Shown here: in pieces, positions 5,358 through 12,007 of the stretch
Layout of the letters: each line of letters begins with the position of its first letter
Numbering within the stretch: the first letter of the stretch is position 1
DNA from: Bacteroidota bacterium
GTDB lineage: Bacteria > Bacteroidota > Bacteroidia > Flavobacteriales > Flavobacteriaceae
Direction of reading: 5' to 3'
Assembly: GCA_947468985.1 (NCBI GenBank)
Contig: CANINJ010000024.1
Coordinates: 1 to 12,262 of the forward strand
Length of the DNA: 12,262 nt
Translations under genes and position numbers: made by a program
Notes under the pieces: generated by a model
Told to the model about the DNA's origin: nothing
Seen by the model: the letters and a program-made list of their open reading frames with translations, nothing else
The model's database searches: none

Positions 5358-7625
5358 TTATTTAGTAAGAATTATTATTTTTTTAGACAGTTGGTTATAT
5401 GACAAAATATAAGTTCCAGAAGTTAGAGATGATACATTAATTGCATTCTCATTTGCAGGTATTTTTTCTAAGACCAATTGCCCTAATTGATTATAAATTT
5501 TAATATTTTCGTTCGGTATCAAATCTGTAATTACTACATTAATTTGATTACTAGCAGGATTTGGATAAAGTGTTATTGAATTTTTTAATGCTTCAAATGT
5601 AATGGTTGATAAATTTTCATTATTGGCATTAAAAGTTGGCAATTGAATTACAAAACTCCCAGTTCCATTAGGATTCCTAGCAAATCCCATGTCAGATGTT
5701 TGAATTCCAAAATTTATAGAATCTACAATAATTCCGTTGGGATAGGATAATACACAACTTTCGCCACCAGCAGAAAATTTAAAATCTGCGTGAATACCAG
5801 TTTGCGTTAAATCTTGGTCTGCCCAAACGATAAGATAACTATTTGGCGCCATCGTGACGCCTGATGGGAACGCCCATTTCAATAAATTAGAAGTAGTATC
5901 TGTTGCATATAAATTATCTAAACTGATTGTATTTAGACTATTATTATACAATTCAATCCAATCACTATAATCTCCATTTGGATCGGTAATTGTATTTGTG
6001 TTTTGAGCCATTAATTCATTAATTACCAACGTCCCAGGGGCAATTGTAGGATACGTCCCATTTATGGTATAAAATTCATGTTCCGCTCGAACTGGCGAGA
6101 ATGCTCCAATGTTATTATTTTCAGCATAAATATAATATTGGGTTGATACTGTTTCAATTGGCAGAGTAATTCCATAGACATTATTTCCTGAAGCCCCGTC
6201 ATTATGTGCTCCATCATCGTACATTAACACTTTTGTAAATGGTAAAAAAGTGGACGAACGGTAACCTAAAAATACTGCACCTGAATTGGTATTTGTAACA
6301 TTTGCAGTAATTGAAATAGTAGTTCCAACTGAAGGAGAAGTGGATGATGGTGTGATGTTTGTAATGACAGGTTTTGTATTTGTGAAATCAGATTGTGCAA
6401 GTAAATATGTGTTTCTGCTACTCATTAGTCCTGTTAGTCCTGAGGCGATATTCATACCAAGATTAACATCCGTAGTTCCTAAATTGCTTGTAAACTGTGC
6501 TGTTGTGTAAAATTTATTAGTGTCCGCCGCAACTGCTGTCCCTATTAGTGATTGATAGGTTTGTGCGGTTGTTAAATAACTAGGCGTTGTTATATTCTCC
6601 GAAAGCATTGTTGCATAATGCGCTAAGTACATTTTTTTATATCTAGGCACCGCCAATAATTTTTGAACTAATGGCCATGCAGTATCCGCCGAGTGGTAGG
6701 TGTGCGAAAATGTTTTTTTAGTAGCAGTTGTTAATTGACTTCCAGTGCCAGGGTCTCCAAAAGTTCCAAAGCTCATATTTAAATCCCAAACAATTGGGTT
6801 GAAGCGACCATTATTATCTTTGTATAAATAATAATTTTGTTTGAATTTACCTATATAACTATCTAAATTCACAAATAAGTTGTCATAAACTAACATCCAA
6901 AGAGCCCTGTCAACATCTAAAATGGTTTCAATATTTGCAATATTATTAGACAATGTATTGGTAAGATTAATCAAATCGTCCCAGCCAGTGAGTGATTTCA
7001 TGCCGTAAGCAGATTCATAACTTGTACTTAATGCTCCTAAATAGGATAAATTTGGAAGATTGGTTGTTTGTGGCCCGGCACCTGCTGGTGGACTACAGTC
7101 AAAGAAAGCATTGTCATTTGATCCAAAATGATTGCTTACAAACTTCTTAGAAATAGATTCTATATTAGAGTACAATCCTATTAAAGCTCCATTCACATAT
7201 ACATTTGCATAATTTGACAATGGTGCATGCATGTATTTTCGTAAAACACTATAAGAAACTGTTTCTCTAACAAAAGTTGGATCAAAAATAACATTACTTA
7301 GTTTAATATCAGTATAGCCTTGGTAATTTTGATCTACAACATATGTGTCTAATTCAATGTGAAACGGATTTTTTACCTGACTAGGGTTATAGGAGCTATT
7401 TCCTTTATATTTTACGCCAACATTATTGTACATAACGCCATTGATAGTGACAGATTGAGCTGAAATATAAGAGTCAGTTTGTTCTGCGGTGTCTAAAAGA
7501 GCATCCCAGTTGGATTGAGAAAATACAATTCTAATGTCTTGAATATTGTTTTCGTTGTAAAAAGTTTGTGAATAGGTTTCAAATGAAATTATCATTAATA
7601 ATGATATTATGGAAAGTTTCTTCAT
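5358..7625 (-). CDS. Secreted CotH-family protein kinase with lamin-tail domain and T9SS sorting tail
   Basis: 755 residues. A signal peptide (1-20, ending TYSQ) is followed by the CotH kinase domain (about 25-415). Recognisable CotH motifs are VGVKYKGNSSY (69-79), VYVNGALIGLYSNIESISKKF (142-162), NLDSYIGKF (253-261) and the metal-site stretch PIVWDLNMSFG (277-287); K72 or K74, E156, D255 and D281 are candidate catalytic residues. About 419-520 is an Ig-like beta-sandwich with an acidic loop DDGAHNDG (470-477). About 530-640 is a lamin-tail domain (VINELMA, DWIELYN). Residues about 684-755 form a T9SS type A sorting domain (LYPNP to the end). CotH of Bacillus phosphorylates spore-coat proteins; Bacteroidota members are secreted and mostly unstudied. 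Export by T9SS to the surface or medium is a confident inference. It is the first gene of the five-gene unit. Confidence 0.9.
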   Translation of the reverse strand: MKKLSIISLLMIISFETYSQTFYNENNIQDIRIVFSQSNWDALLDTAEQTDSYISAQSVTINGVMYNNVGVKYKGNSSYNPSQVKNPFHIELDTYVVDQNYQGYTDIKLSNVIFDPTFVRETVSYSVLRKYMHAPLSNYANVYVNGALIGLYSNIESISKKFVSNHFGSNDNAFFDCSPPAGAGPQTTNLPNLSYLGALSTSYESAYGMKSLTGWDDLINLTNTLSNNIANIETILDVDRALWMLVYDNLFVNLDSYIGKFKQNYYLYKDNNGRFNPIVWDLNMSFGTFGDPGTGSQLTTATKKTFSHTYHSADTAWPLVQKLLAVPRYKKMYLAHYATMLSENITTPSYLTTAQTYQSLIGTAVAADTNKFYTTAQFTSNLGTTDVNLGMNIASGLTGLMSSRNTYLLAQSDFTNTKPVITNITPSSTSPSVGTTISITANVTNTNSGAVFLGYRSSTFLPFTKVLMYDDGAHNDGASGNNVYGITLPIETVSTQYYIYAENNNIGAFSPVRAEHEFYTINGTYPTIAPGTLVINELMAQNTNTITDPNGDYSDWIELYNNSLNTISLDNLYATDTTSNLLKWAFPSGVTMAPNSYLIVWADQDLTQTGIHADFKFSAGGESCVLSYPNGIIVDSINFGIQTSDMGFARNPNGTGSFVIQLPTFNANNENLSTITFEALKNSITLYPNPASNQINVVITDLIPNENIKIYNQLGQLVLEKIPANENAINVSSLTSGTYILSYNQLSKKIIILTK

Positions 7626-7727
7626 AACAGATATGATTTTTGATTTAGGTTTATAGTTTTTAGACGATAGTAAATCAAATTTCTTGTGTAAAAATAATAA
7701 AAAAATAACAATAATTTAACAATTCAG

Positions 7728-7735
7728 CAAAATTA
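7728..7735 (-). promoter_or_regulatory. Possible -7 element for the CotH five-gene unit
   Basis: The minus-strand TAATTTTG fits TAnnTTTG and is the only such match upstream of the CotH start. No TTG is found 17-23 bp further upstream, so the element is incomplete and the call is weak; an activator-dependent promoter would look like this. Confidence 0.3.
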
Positions 7736-7933
7736 GACAACATAAATAATTTTATATAAATGACTATCAGATGTTTGTGAAAAATTATTGTATAAATATT
7801 ACTAATATCCAGAATGTTTTTTAATTAATTTAATTCATAATTTGTTTTTAATTTCTATCTCAATAATCAATACATTGAAAAACAAAAACAACATTCTTGG
7901 TTTTAAGTTATCGTTTTTTCATCCTTTTTTCTC

Positions 7934-7941
7934 TATATTTG
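7934..7941 (+). promoter_or_regulatory. Promoter -7 element for the small membrane protein gene
   Basis: TATATTTG matches TAnnTTTG and lies 25 bp before the ATG at 7967, leaving a leader of under 20 nt. The expected TTG at -33 is replaced by TCG at 7911-7913 (20 bp spacing), so only the -7 half is convincing. Confidence 0.45.
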
Positions 7942-7966
7942 TTGAAATAAAAATAATTTATAAACT

Positions 7967-8395
7967 ATGAATTTTTACTCTTTTCTACAAAAATTCCACT
8001 CGGGTTGGGCTTATTTAGCACTTTTATTACTTCTTATTGCAGTTGTTAATTCACTTTTTGGATATTTTTCCAAAAAAGAATTCACCGCCAAAGACAGAAA
8101 AATTGCGATTTTTGGATTGATAGGAACACACACACAATTATTAGTAGGATTGATTTTGTATTTTGTATCGCCATTCGGATCTAAAGTTTTTGGAGATATG
8201 CTTGATAAAGCAAACCGATTGACTTCGTTAGAACATCCGCTAATCAATTTAATTGCAATTGCATTGATTACAATTGGTTGGGTAAAACATAAAAAATTAA
8301 CCACCAGCGAATCAAAATTCAAAACATTTTCAATCTATTATACGCTGGGTTTACTACTAATATTAAGTAGAATCCCTTGGAATTTATGGTTCTAA
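7967..8395 (+). CDS. Small four-helix membrane protein, cytochrome b-like in Bacteroidota annotations
   Basis: 142 residues with four hydrophobic helices (about 13-33, 46-67, 90-107, 121-141) and short loops, so an integral inner-membrane protein with no signal peptide. Histidines near or within the helices, H11 (FHSGWAY), H55 (GTHTQLLVG), H90 (LEHPLINL) and H108, could ligate haem, and comparable Flavobacterium proteins are, from memory, annotated as cytochrome b or simply hypothetical. No quinone-site PEWY motif or other cytochrome bc1 signature is present, so this is not a respiratory cytochrome b subunit. Haem binding is conjecture. It has its own promoter-like element and is followed within 10 bp by a strong terminator, so it looks monocistronic. 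It is transcribed divergently from the CotH unit; a functional link is not indicated. Confidence 0.6.
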   Translation: MNFYSFLQKFHSGWAYLALLLLLIAVVNSLFGYFSKKEFTAKDRKIAIFGLIGTHTQLLVGLILYFVSPFGSKVFGDMLDKANRLTSLEHPLINLIAIALITIGWVKHKKLTTSESKFKTFSIYYTLGLLLILSRIPWNLWF

Positions 8396-8403
8396 AAATT
8401 AAA

Positions 8404-8434
8404 ATTAAAGCCCTAGATTAGGGCTTTAATTCTT
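8404..8434 (+). terminator. Rho-independent terminator after the small membrane protein gene
   Basis: A perfect 12-bp stem, ATTAAAGCCCTA (8404-8415) with TAGGGCTTTAAT (8419-8430), has a 3-nt loop and is followed by TCTTTATATT. The A and T flanks of the stem make it workable in both directions, but only the plus-strand gene needs it. Confidence 0.8.
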
Positions 8435-8476
8435 TATATTATCAATGAAAATTGAAAACTATTTAAATAATTAATT

Positions 8477-8959
8477 ATGGTTCAACATAAATTAAAATTT
8501 TACTATATTATTTTAAGCACCTTTTTTTTATTAATTGGAACTTCAGTACAAGCACAAAAAAAATCTAAAATCACGAATCCAAAAGCAGTTGTTGACACCG
8601 TTAAAACCAAAATTGTAGTTGCGGATACAGTAAAACCAAAACCTATTTTAAAATTAAAAGCTTTCAAAACAAAGGCACACGCTTCTTATTATGCTAATAA
8701 ATTCAATGGAAAAAAAACCTCAAGTGGCATTCGATTTGATAATAATAAATATACTGCGGCACATCGGAAATTACCTTTTGGAACTAAGCTTAAAATCACT
8801 AACGAGGAAAATGAAAAATTTGTTATTGTTGAGGTAATTGATAGAGGGCCATTTTCGAGAGGGCGCGAAATTGATTTAACAAAACGGGCGTTTATGGAAA
8901 TTGCATCCAATAAAAATAGTGGCATTTTATTAGTTAAGATTGAAGTAATAGAAAAATAA
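8477..8959 (+). CDS. RlpA-like septal ring lytic transglycosylase family protein
   Basis: 160 residues: a signal peptide (about 1-26, ending VQAQ), a Lys/Val/Thr-rich linker with two similar VVxDTVK stretches (about 27-66), and an RlpA-like double-psi beta-barrel (about 67-158). The barrel shows ASYYANKFNGKKTSSG (69-84), AAHRKLPFGT (94-103) and VEVIDRGPFSRGREIDL (118-134). H96 and D122 match the histidine and aspartate that are required in Pseudomonas RlpA, which cleaves glycan strands stripped of peptide stems at the septum. There is no lipobox cysteine and no SPOR domain, so it is probably a soluble periplasmic protein that is not targeted to the septum by a SPOR domain. It lies 42 bp after a terminator and has no clear promoter. 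Its stop is one base from the stop of the convergent CYTH gene. Enzyme activity is inferred. Confidence 0.85.
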   Translation: MVQHKLKFYYIILSTFFLLIGTSVQAQKKSKITNPKAVVDTVKTKIVVADTVKPKPILKLKAFKTKAHASYYANKFNGKKTSSGIRFDNNKYTAAHRKLPFGTKLKITNEENEKFVIVEVIDRGPFSRGREIDLTKRAFMEIASNKNSGILLVKIEVIEK

Positions 8960-8960
8960 A

Positions 8961-9440
8961 TTAGTTTTTTCTCCAATTTTTAAAAGGGTTTTTACTCAAA
9001 TACGCATTATAATACCGTTGGTCGTTGGTAACTTCAGCTCCTAACCAATTTGGTTTTTCAAAAGATTCTGTTTCCGATCGCAATTCTATTTCGGCAACAA
9101 CTAAACCCTCATTTTCTCCAAAGAATTCATCCACTTCAAAAACATGGTTTCCAACTTTAATTTCGTAACGAGTTTTCATAATTACGCCACTTTCACACAA
9201 TTCCAAAAGTGATTTTGCATCCGATAATGCAATTTCTTTTTCCCATTCAAAGCGTGACATTCCCGAAGCATTTCCCTTCCCTTTAACCGTAATAAATCCC
9301 GAATTCCCTTTAATCCGAACACGAACAGTTCGCTCTGGCGTTGAGTTTAAATAGCCTTGAGCAATTTCATTTTTTGCAAAAGCCACCGTTTTAAAAACAT
9401 CCGAAGTAACTAAAAATTTGCGCTCGATTTCAATCATCAT
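8961..9440 (-). CDS. CYTH domain protein, probable inorganic triphosphatase
   Basis: 159 residues, cytoplasmic, consisting of one CYTH domain of usual length. It opens with the defining ExExK motif (E4-I-E6-R-K8, followed by FL) and continues with TVRVRIKG (38-45), ITVKGKG (50-56), FEWEKEI (64-70), KTRYEI (89-94), FEVDEFFGENEGLVVAEIEL (101-120) and the C-terminal WLGAEVTNDQRYYN (132-145). These charged residues line the triphosphate tunnel in this superfamily. Small CYTH proteins of this form that have been studied cleave inorganic triphosphate with Mg or Mn; adenylate cyclase or thiamine triphosphatase activity is possible but not indicated. Two ATG codons open the frame (9440 and 9437); either may be used. 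It overlaps no promoter of RlpA and ends one base from it, tail to tail. The VTC enzyme 4 kb away belongs to the same fold superfamily. Confidence 0.88.
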   Translation of the reverse strand: MMIEIERKFLVTSDVFKTVAFAKNEIAQGYLNSTPERTVRVRIKGNSGFITVKGKGNASGMSRFEWEKEIALSDAKSLLELCESGVIMKTRYEIKVGNHVFEVDEFFGENEGLVVAEIELRSETESFEKPNWLGAEVTNDQRYYNAYLSKNPFKNWRKN

Positions 9441-9475
9441 AAAAAGAAATTATTTTTGACCAAGTTAATAAAAAA

Positions 9476-9483
9476 CAAACGTA
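9476..9483 (-). promoter_or_regulatory. Promoter -7 element for the CYTH gene
   Basis: On the minus strand this is TACGTTTG, an exact TAnnTTTG match, 36 bp before the start codon, giving a leader of about 30 nt. No TTG with 17-23 bp spacing is seen, so the call is moderate. Confidence 0.4.
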
Positions 9484-9553
9484 GTCCAATTTAAAATGAT
9501 TTCTAATTTCTTTTTCTTTTTTGGAAATTTTAAATCACAATTCTTAAATCTGT

Positions 9554-9676
9554 TCCCTGCATTAGGGATTATAGCGAAAAGCCCACAGACAAGTGGAGCG
9601 AAGCGGAACTTGGCGAGGACTTGTAGCGGGAAGCCCGACCGCCACTGTAACGCCAGTGGAAGTGGGGGTAATGCCC
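9554..9676 (+). repeat. Structured GC-richer intergenic repeat (element B)
   Basis: Within a 337-bp gene-free stretch (9441-9777), about 120 bp stands out as GC-rich and hairpin-rich. Visible inverted repeats are TCCCT/AGGGA (9554-9558, 9564-9568), CCAC/GTGG (9583-9586, 9593-9596), CGGG/CCCG (9627-9630, 9634-9637), CCACTG/CAGTGG (9642-9647, 9654-9659) and GGG/CCC (9666-9668, 9674-9676). Phrases such as GGGATTATAGCGAAAAGCCC and GTAGCGGGAAGCCCGACC resemble intergenic elements I remember from Flavobacterium genomes. The GATTATAGCG phrase echoes GATTGCAACG in element A, and both elements lie downstream of a gene in the same relative orientation. A 68-codon plus-strand ORF through it has no protein character. 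Function unknown. Confidence 0.5.
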
Positions 9677-9707
9677 AAATAATGAAGCTATTTATTCTTT
9701 GATTTTC

Positions 9708-9794
9708 TTAGGGAAGTTTTATTATTGAGGAGCTGAAATTTCCGCCTCCGATGATTTGAATTTTAATCTTTTGAACGCTATAATAATTTGCCAT
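9708..9794 (-). CDS. Possible 28-residue ORF overlapping the mgtE 3' end (doubtful)
   Basis: In the +1 frame relative to mgtE, an ATG at 9794 opens 28 codons to a TAA at 9708-9710, overlapping the last 17 bp of mgtE. The predicted peptide has a hydrophobic Gly- and Ser-rich second half (IIGGGNFSSSIIKLP). The arrangement would suit translational coupling, but there is no homology I recognise, and the DNA (AGCTCC-like end) may instead be decayed repeat tail. Treat as a candidate only. Confidence 0.15.
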   Translation of the reverse strand: MANYYSVQKIKIQIIGGGNFSSSIIKLP

Positions 9795-11184
9795 TCAAGA
9801 ATAGCATCGCTATTGAAAAGTAAATAATTAATCCTGTTACATCTACTAAAGTTGCCACAAAAGGAGCCGATGATGTTGCGGGATCTAATTTAAGTTTTTT
9901 CAATAAAAAAGGAATCATAGAGCCCGAAAGTGTTCCCCATAAAACTATAAAAACTAGAGAAACGGCAACTGTCATTGCAATAAAAAGCCAATATACCCCA
10001 TAATCATGAATTCCTAAATTCTGCCATATTAGAATTCTAATAAATCCAACAATTCCAAGTATAGAGCCTAATAAAAATCCAGATGCGATTTCTTTTTTCA
10101 TTACATACCACCAATCTTTCAAATCTAATTCTTTTAACGCCATAGCACGAATAATCAACGTTGCGGCCTGCGAACCTGAGTTACCACCGCTGGAAATAAT
10201 TAATGGAATGAACATGGTAAGAACAATTGCTTTGTTGATTTCTCCTTCAAAAAAGCCCATTGCTGAAGCGGTAAATAATTCGCCAAGAAAGAGTACGACA
10301 AGCCAAGTGGCTCGTTTTTTCACCATTTCAAAAAGTCGTGTTTGCACATAAGGCAAATCAAGTGCCTCCAAACCCCCAAACTTTTGAATGTCTTCGGTAT
10401 CTCTTTTTTCTATTTCTTCTTTTATAACATCAATAATATCGTCAATGGTAATGCGTCCAACTAATCGCCCTAATTCATCTACAACAGGAATGGCTTCCAA
10501 GTCATATTTATCCATTATTCGGGCAACTTCTTCTTCTGGGGTTTCTACATCTACAAAGTGTAATTTGCTAATATAAAACTCTTTAATAGGTGTTTTTGTT
10601 GAAGCTGTTAGCAAATCTTTTAAAGACAAACGTCCTTTAAGTTTGTTTTCATCATCGACTACATAAATAGAATGTACTCTGGAAATGTTTTCGGCTTGAA
10701 TTCGCATTTCCTTTACACAAGTTAGAACATTCCAATTTTCATTGACTTTCACCAACTCTTTGTGCATAATTCCACCCGCAGTATCTTCATGATACCGAAG
10801 CAAATCGACAATGCTTTTTGCATGTTCAATATCCTGAAGCTCAGAGATTACTTCCGCTTTTCTATCTTTGGAAAGTTCCCCAATAATATCTGCAGCATCA
10901 TTAGTCTCTAATTCATCTAATTCCTCCGCAATTTCTTTGGAAGAAAGTCGACTTAATATTTTTTCCCGTAAATCATCATCAAGTTCAAGAAGAATTTCAG
11001 CGGTTTTTTCACTGTCTAAAACCTGAAAGATATAGGTTGCCTCATCAATTCCAACTTCATCAAGAATTTCAGCAAAATCAGCATGGTGCATGTCATTCAA
11101 TAAAATCTCCAGTTGCTGGTTATTTTTGGATTGAATGAGTTGTACTATTTGTTGAATTAAATCTTTGCTGATTTTAAACTGCAT
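9778..11184 (-). CDS. mgtE: Magnesium transporter MgtE
   Basis: 468 residues, full length. Domains in order: cytoplasmic MgtE N domain of helical repeats (about 1-130, rich in [20 protein letters not shown] acidic helices), two CBS domains (about 135-195 and 200-258, with [15 protein letters not shown] and [14 protein letters not shown]), a plug-like linker helix (about 260-290), and five membrane helices (about 292-465). The pore signatures [16 protein letters not shown] (325-340) and [19 protein letters not shown] (433-451) are intact, with D448 at the position of the Mg-selective aspartate. The protein is a Mg channel/transporter in the inner membrane, gated by Mg binding to the cytoplasmic domains, so its main control is at protein level. 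Its ATG overlaps the end of rsmA by 11 bp, implying coupled translation in a DUF4286-rsmA-mgtE unit. No Mg-sensing leader is possible at such an overlap. Confidence 0.96.
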   Translation of the reverse strand: MQFKISKDLIQQIVQLIQSKNNQQLEILLNDMHHADFAEILDEVGIDEATYIFQVLDSEKTAEILLELDDDLREKILSRLSSKEIAEELDELETNDAADIIGELSKDRKAEVISELQDIEHAKSIVDLLRYHEDTAGGIMHKELVKVNENWNVLTCVKEMRIQAENISRVHSIYVVDDENKLKGRLSLKDLLTASTKTPIKEFYISKLHFVDVETPEEEVARIMDKYDLEAIPVVDELGRLVGRITIDDIIDVIKEEIEKRDTEDIQKFGGLEALDLPYVQTRLFEMVKKRATWLVVLFLGELFTASAMGFFEGEINKAIVLTMFIPLIISSGGNSGSQAATLIIRAMALKELDLKDWWYVMKKEIASGFLLGSILGIVGFIRILIWQNLGIHDYGVYWLFIAMTVAVSLVFIVLWGTLSGSMIPFLLKKLKLDPATSSAPFVATLVDVTGLIIYFSIAMLFLNGKLL

Positions 11185-11953
11185 CGGCTTCTATTTTTTG
11201 AGTGAGTTCGATAAATTGTTGCACGTTCAACTGTTCTGGACGAAGGTCAAAGATAGTGTCTTCTCGCAAATTATCCGACAAATTTAGTGTTTTTAAACTA
11301 TTCCGCAATGTTTTTCGACGTTGTTGAAAAGCAGTTTTTACTACGGTAAAGAATAATTTTTCGCCACAAGGCAAACTATAATCTGCTTTTCGACGTAATC
11401 GAAGCACTCCAGATTTTACTTTTGGCGGAGGAATAAAAACGTGCTCATCTACGGTGAATAGGTATTCTGCATCGTAAAAAGCCTGAACTAAGACCGATAA
11501 AATCCCATACGCTTTAGTGCCTTTTTTCTCACAAATTCTTTCGGCAACTTCTTTTTGAAACATTCCTGCAAATTCTGGAATTTGATGGCGGTATTCTAAA
11601 GTTCGGAAAACGATTTGTGTAGAAATATTGTAGGGAAAATTCCCAATTATACCAAATTGCTTGCCTTCAAAAGTTTCATTTATATTGTATCTCAAGAAAT
11701 CTTTTGAAATTATTTTATCTTTTAATTTTGGAAAATTTTCGTCTAAATACGTCACCGATTCCGTGTCAATTTCAATCACATAAGTAGTTATTGGCTTTTC
11801 CAATAGATACTTTGTTAAAACTCCCATTCCTGGTCCGATTTCCAACACGTCTTGATAGCCCTCAAAATTTAAAGTATTTGCAATTGCTGCTGCGATACTT
11901 TCATCTTTTAAGAAATGCTGTCCAAGGTGTTTTTTTGCTTTTACTTTTTCCAT
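11174..11953 (-). CDS. rsmA: 16S rRNA (adenine1518-N6/adenine1519-N6)-dimethyltransferase RsmA (KsgA)
   Basis: 259 residues, usual length. The N-terminus [13 protein letters not shown] (5-17) is the family opening, motif I is [11 protein letters not shown] (37-47; S-adenosylmethionine binding), E61/D63 fit the acidic residue at the end of strand 2, and motif IV is NFPYNIST (105-112), the NxPY target-adenine site with Phe in place of the more common Leu. [16 protein letters not shown] (171-186) and the C-terminal helical domain with [12 protein letters not shown] (209-220) complete it. The enzyme dimethylates two adjacent adenosines near the 3' end of 16S rRNA late in small-subunit assembly; its loss gives kasugamycin resistance. 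It lies 54 bp after the DUF4286 gene with no consensus promoter between, and overlaps mgtE by 11 bp. Confidence 0.97.
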   Translation of the reverse strand: MEKVKAKKHLGQHFLKDESIAAAIANTLNFEGYQDVLEIGPGMGVLTKYLLEKPITTYVIEIDTESVTYLDENFPKLKDKIISKDFLRYNINETFEGKQFGIIGNFPYNISTQIVFRTLEYRHQIPEFAGMFQKEVAERICEKKGTKAYGILSVLVQAFYDAEYLFTVDEHVFIPPPKVKSGVLRLRRKADYSLPCGEKLFFTVVKTAFQQRRKTLRNSLKTLNLSDNLREDTIFDLRPEQLNVQQFIELTQKIEADAV

Positions 11954-11975
11954 AATAGGGTTTTAAGTTTATAGA

Positions 11976-12000
11976 TTTTAGTTAGATACCCCAACTAAAA
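11976..12000 (-). other. Intercistronic hairpin between the DUF4286 gene and rsmA
   Basis: An 8-bp perfect inverted repeat, TTTTAGTT (11976-11983) and AACTAAAA (11993-12000), encloses a 9-nt loop. On the transcribed minus strand it is not followed by a T-run, so it is unlikely to be a full terminator; it may be an attenuator, a processing site or chance in AT-rich DNA. Confidence 0.3.
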
Positions 12001-12007
12001 CCAGAAA

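Larger units (their letters stand above)
7626..7966. other. AT-rich divergent intergenic region between the CotH unit and a plus-strand gene
   Basis: 340 bp of very AT-rich sequence with no credible ORF, RNA gene or strong hairpin. On the minus strand the only match to the -7 consensus is TAATTTTG (CAAAATTA on the plus strand, 7728-7735), without a properly spaced TTG upstream; used as a promoter it would give the CotH unit a leader of about 95 nt. The plus-strand promoter lies at its right end. Long A and T tracts around 7690-7720 and 7810-7860 could be bent DNA. Confidence 0.5.

Noticed and set aside
7626..7966. Search for a mobile-element end or CRISPR-like repeats beside the CotH unit
   Set aside because: Only AT-rich tracts were seen; no regularly spaced repeats, terminal inverted repeats, tRNA or integrase gene is present in the window.
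9601..9676. Resemblance of GCGGGAAGCCCGACCGCCACTG to the core of a cobalamin riboswitch
   Set aside because: The order of conserved blocks is incomplete, no B12 box follows, and the plus strand runs into the antisense of mgtE rather than a B12-related gene. The match is better explained by the repeat element.
9496..9702. Plus-strand 68-codon ORF
   Set aside because: It runs through the hairpin-rich repeat, starts with a low-complexity Phe run and shows no protein-like pattern.
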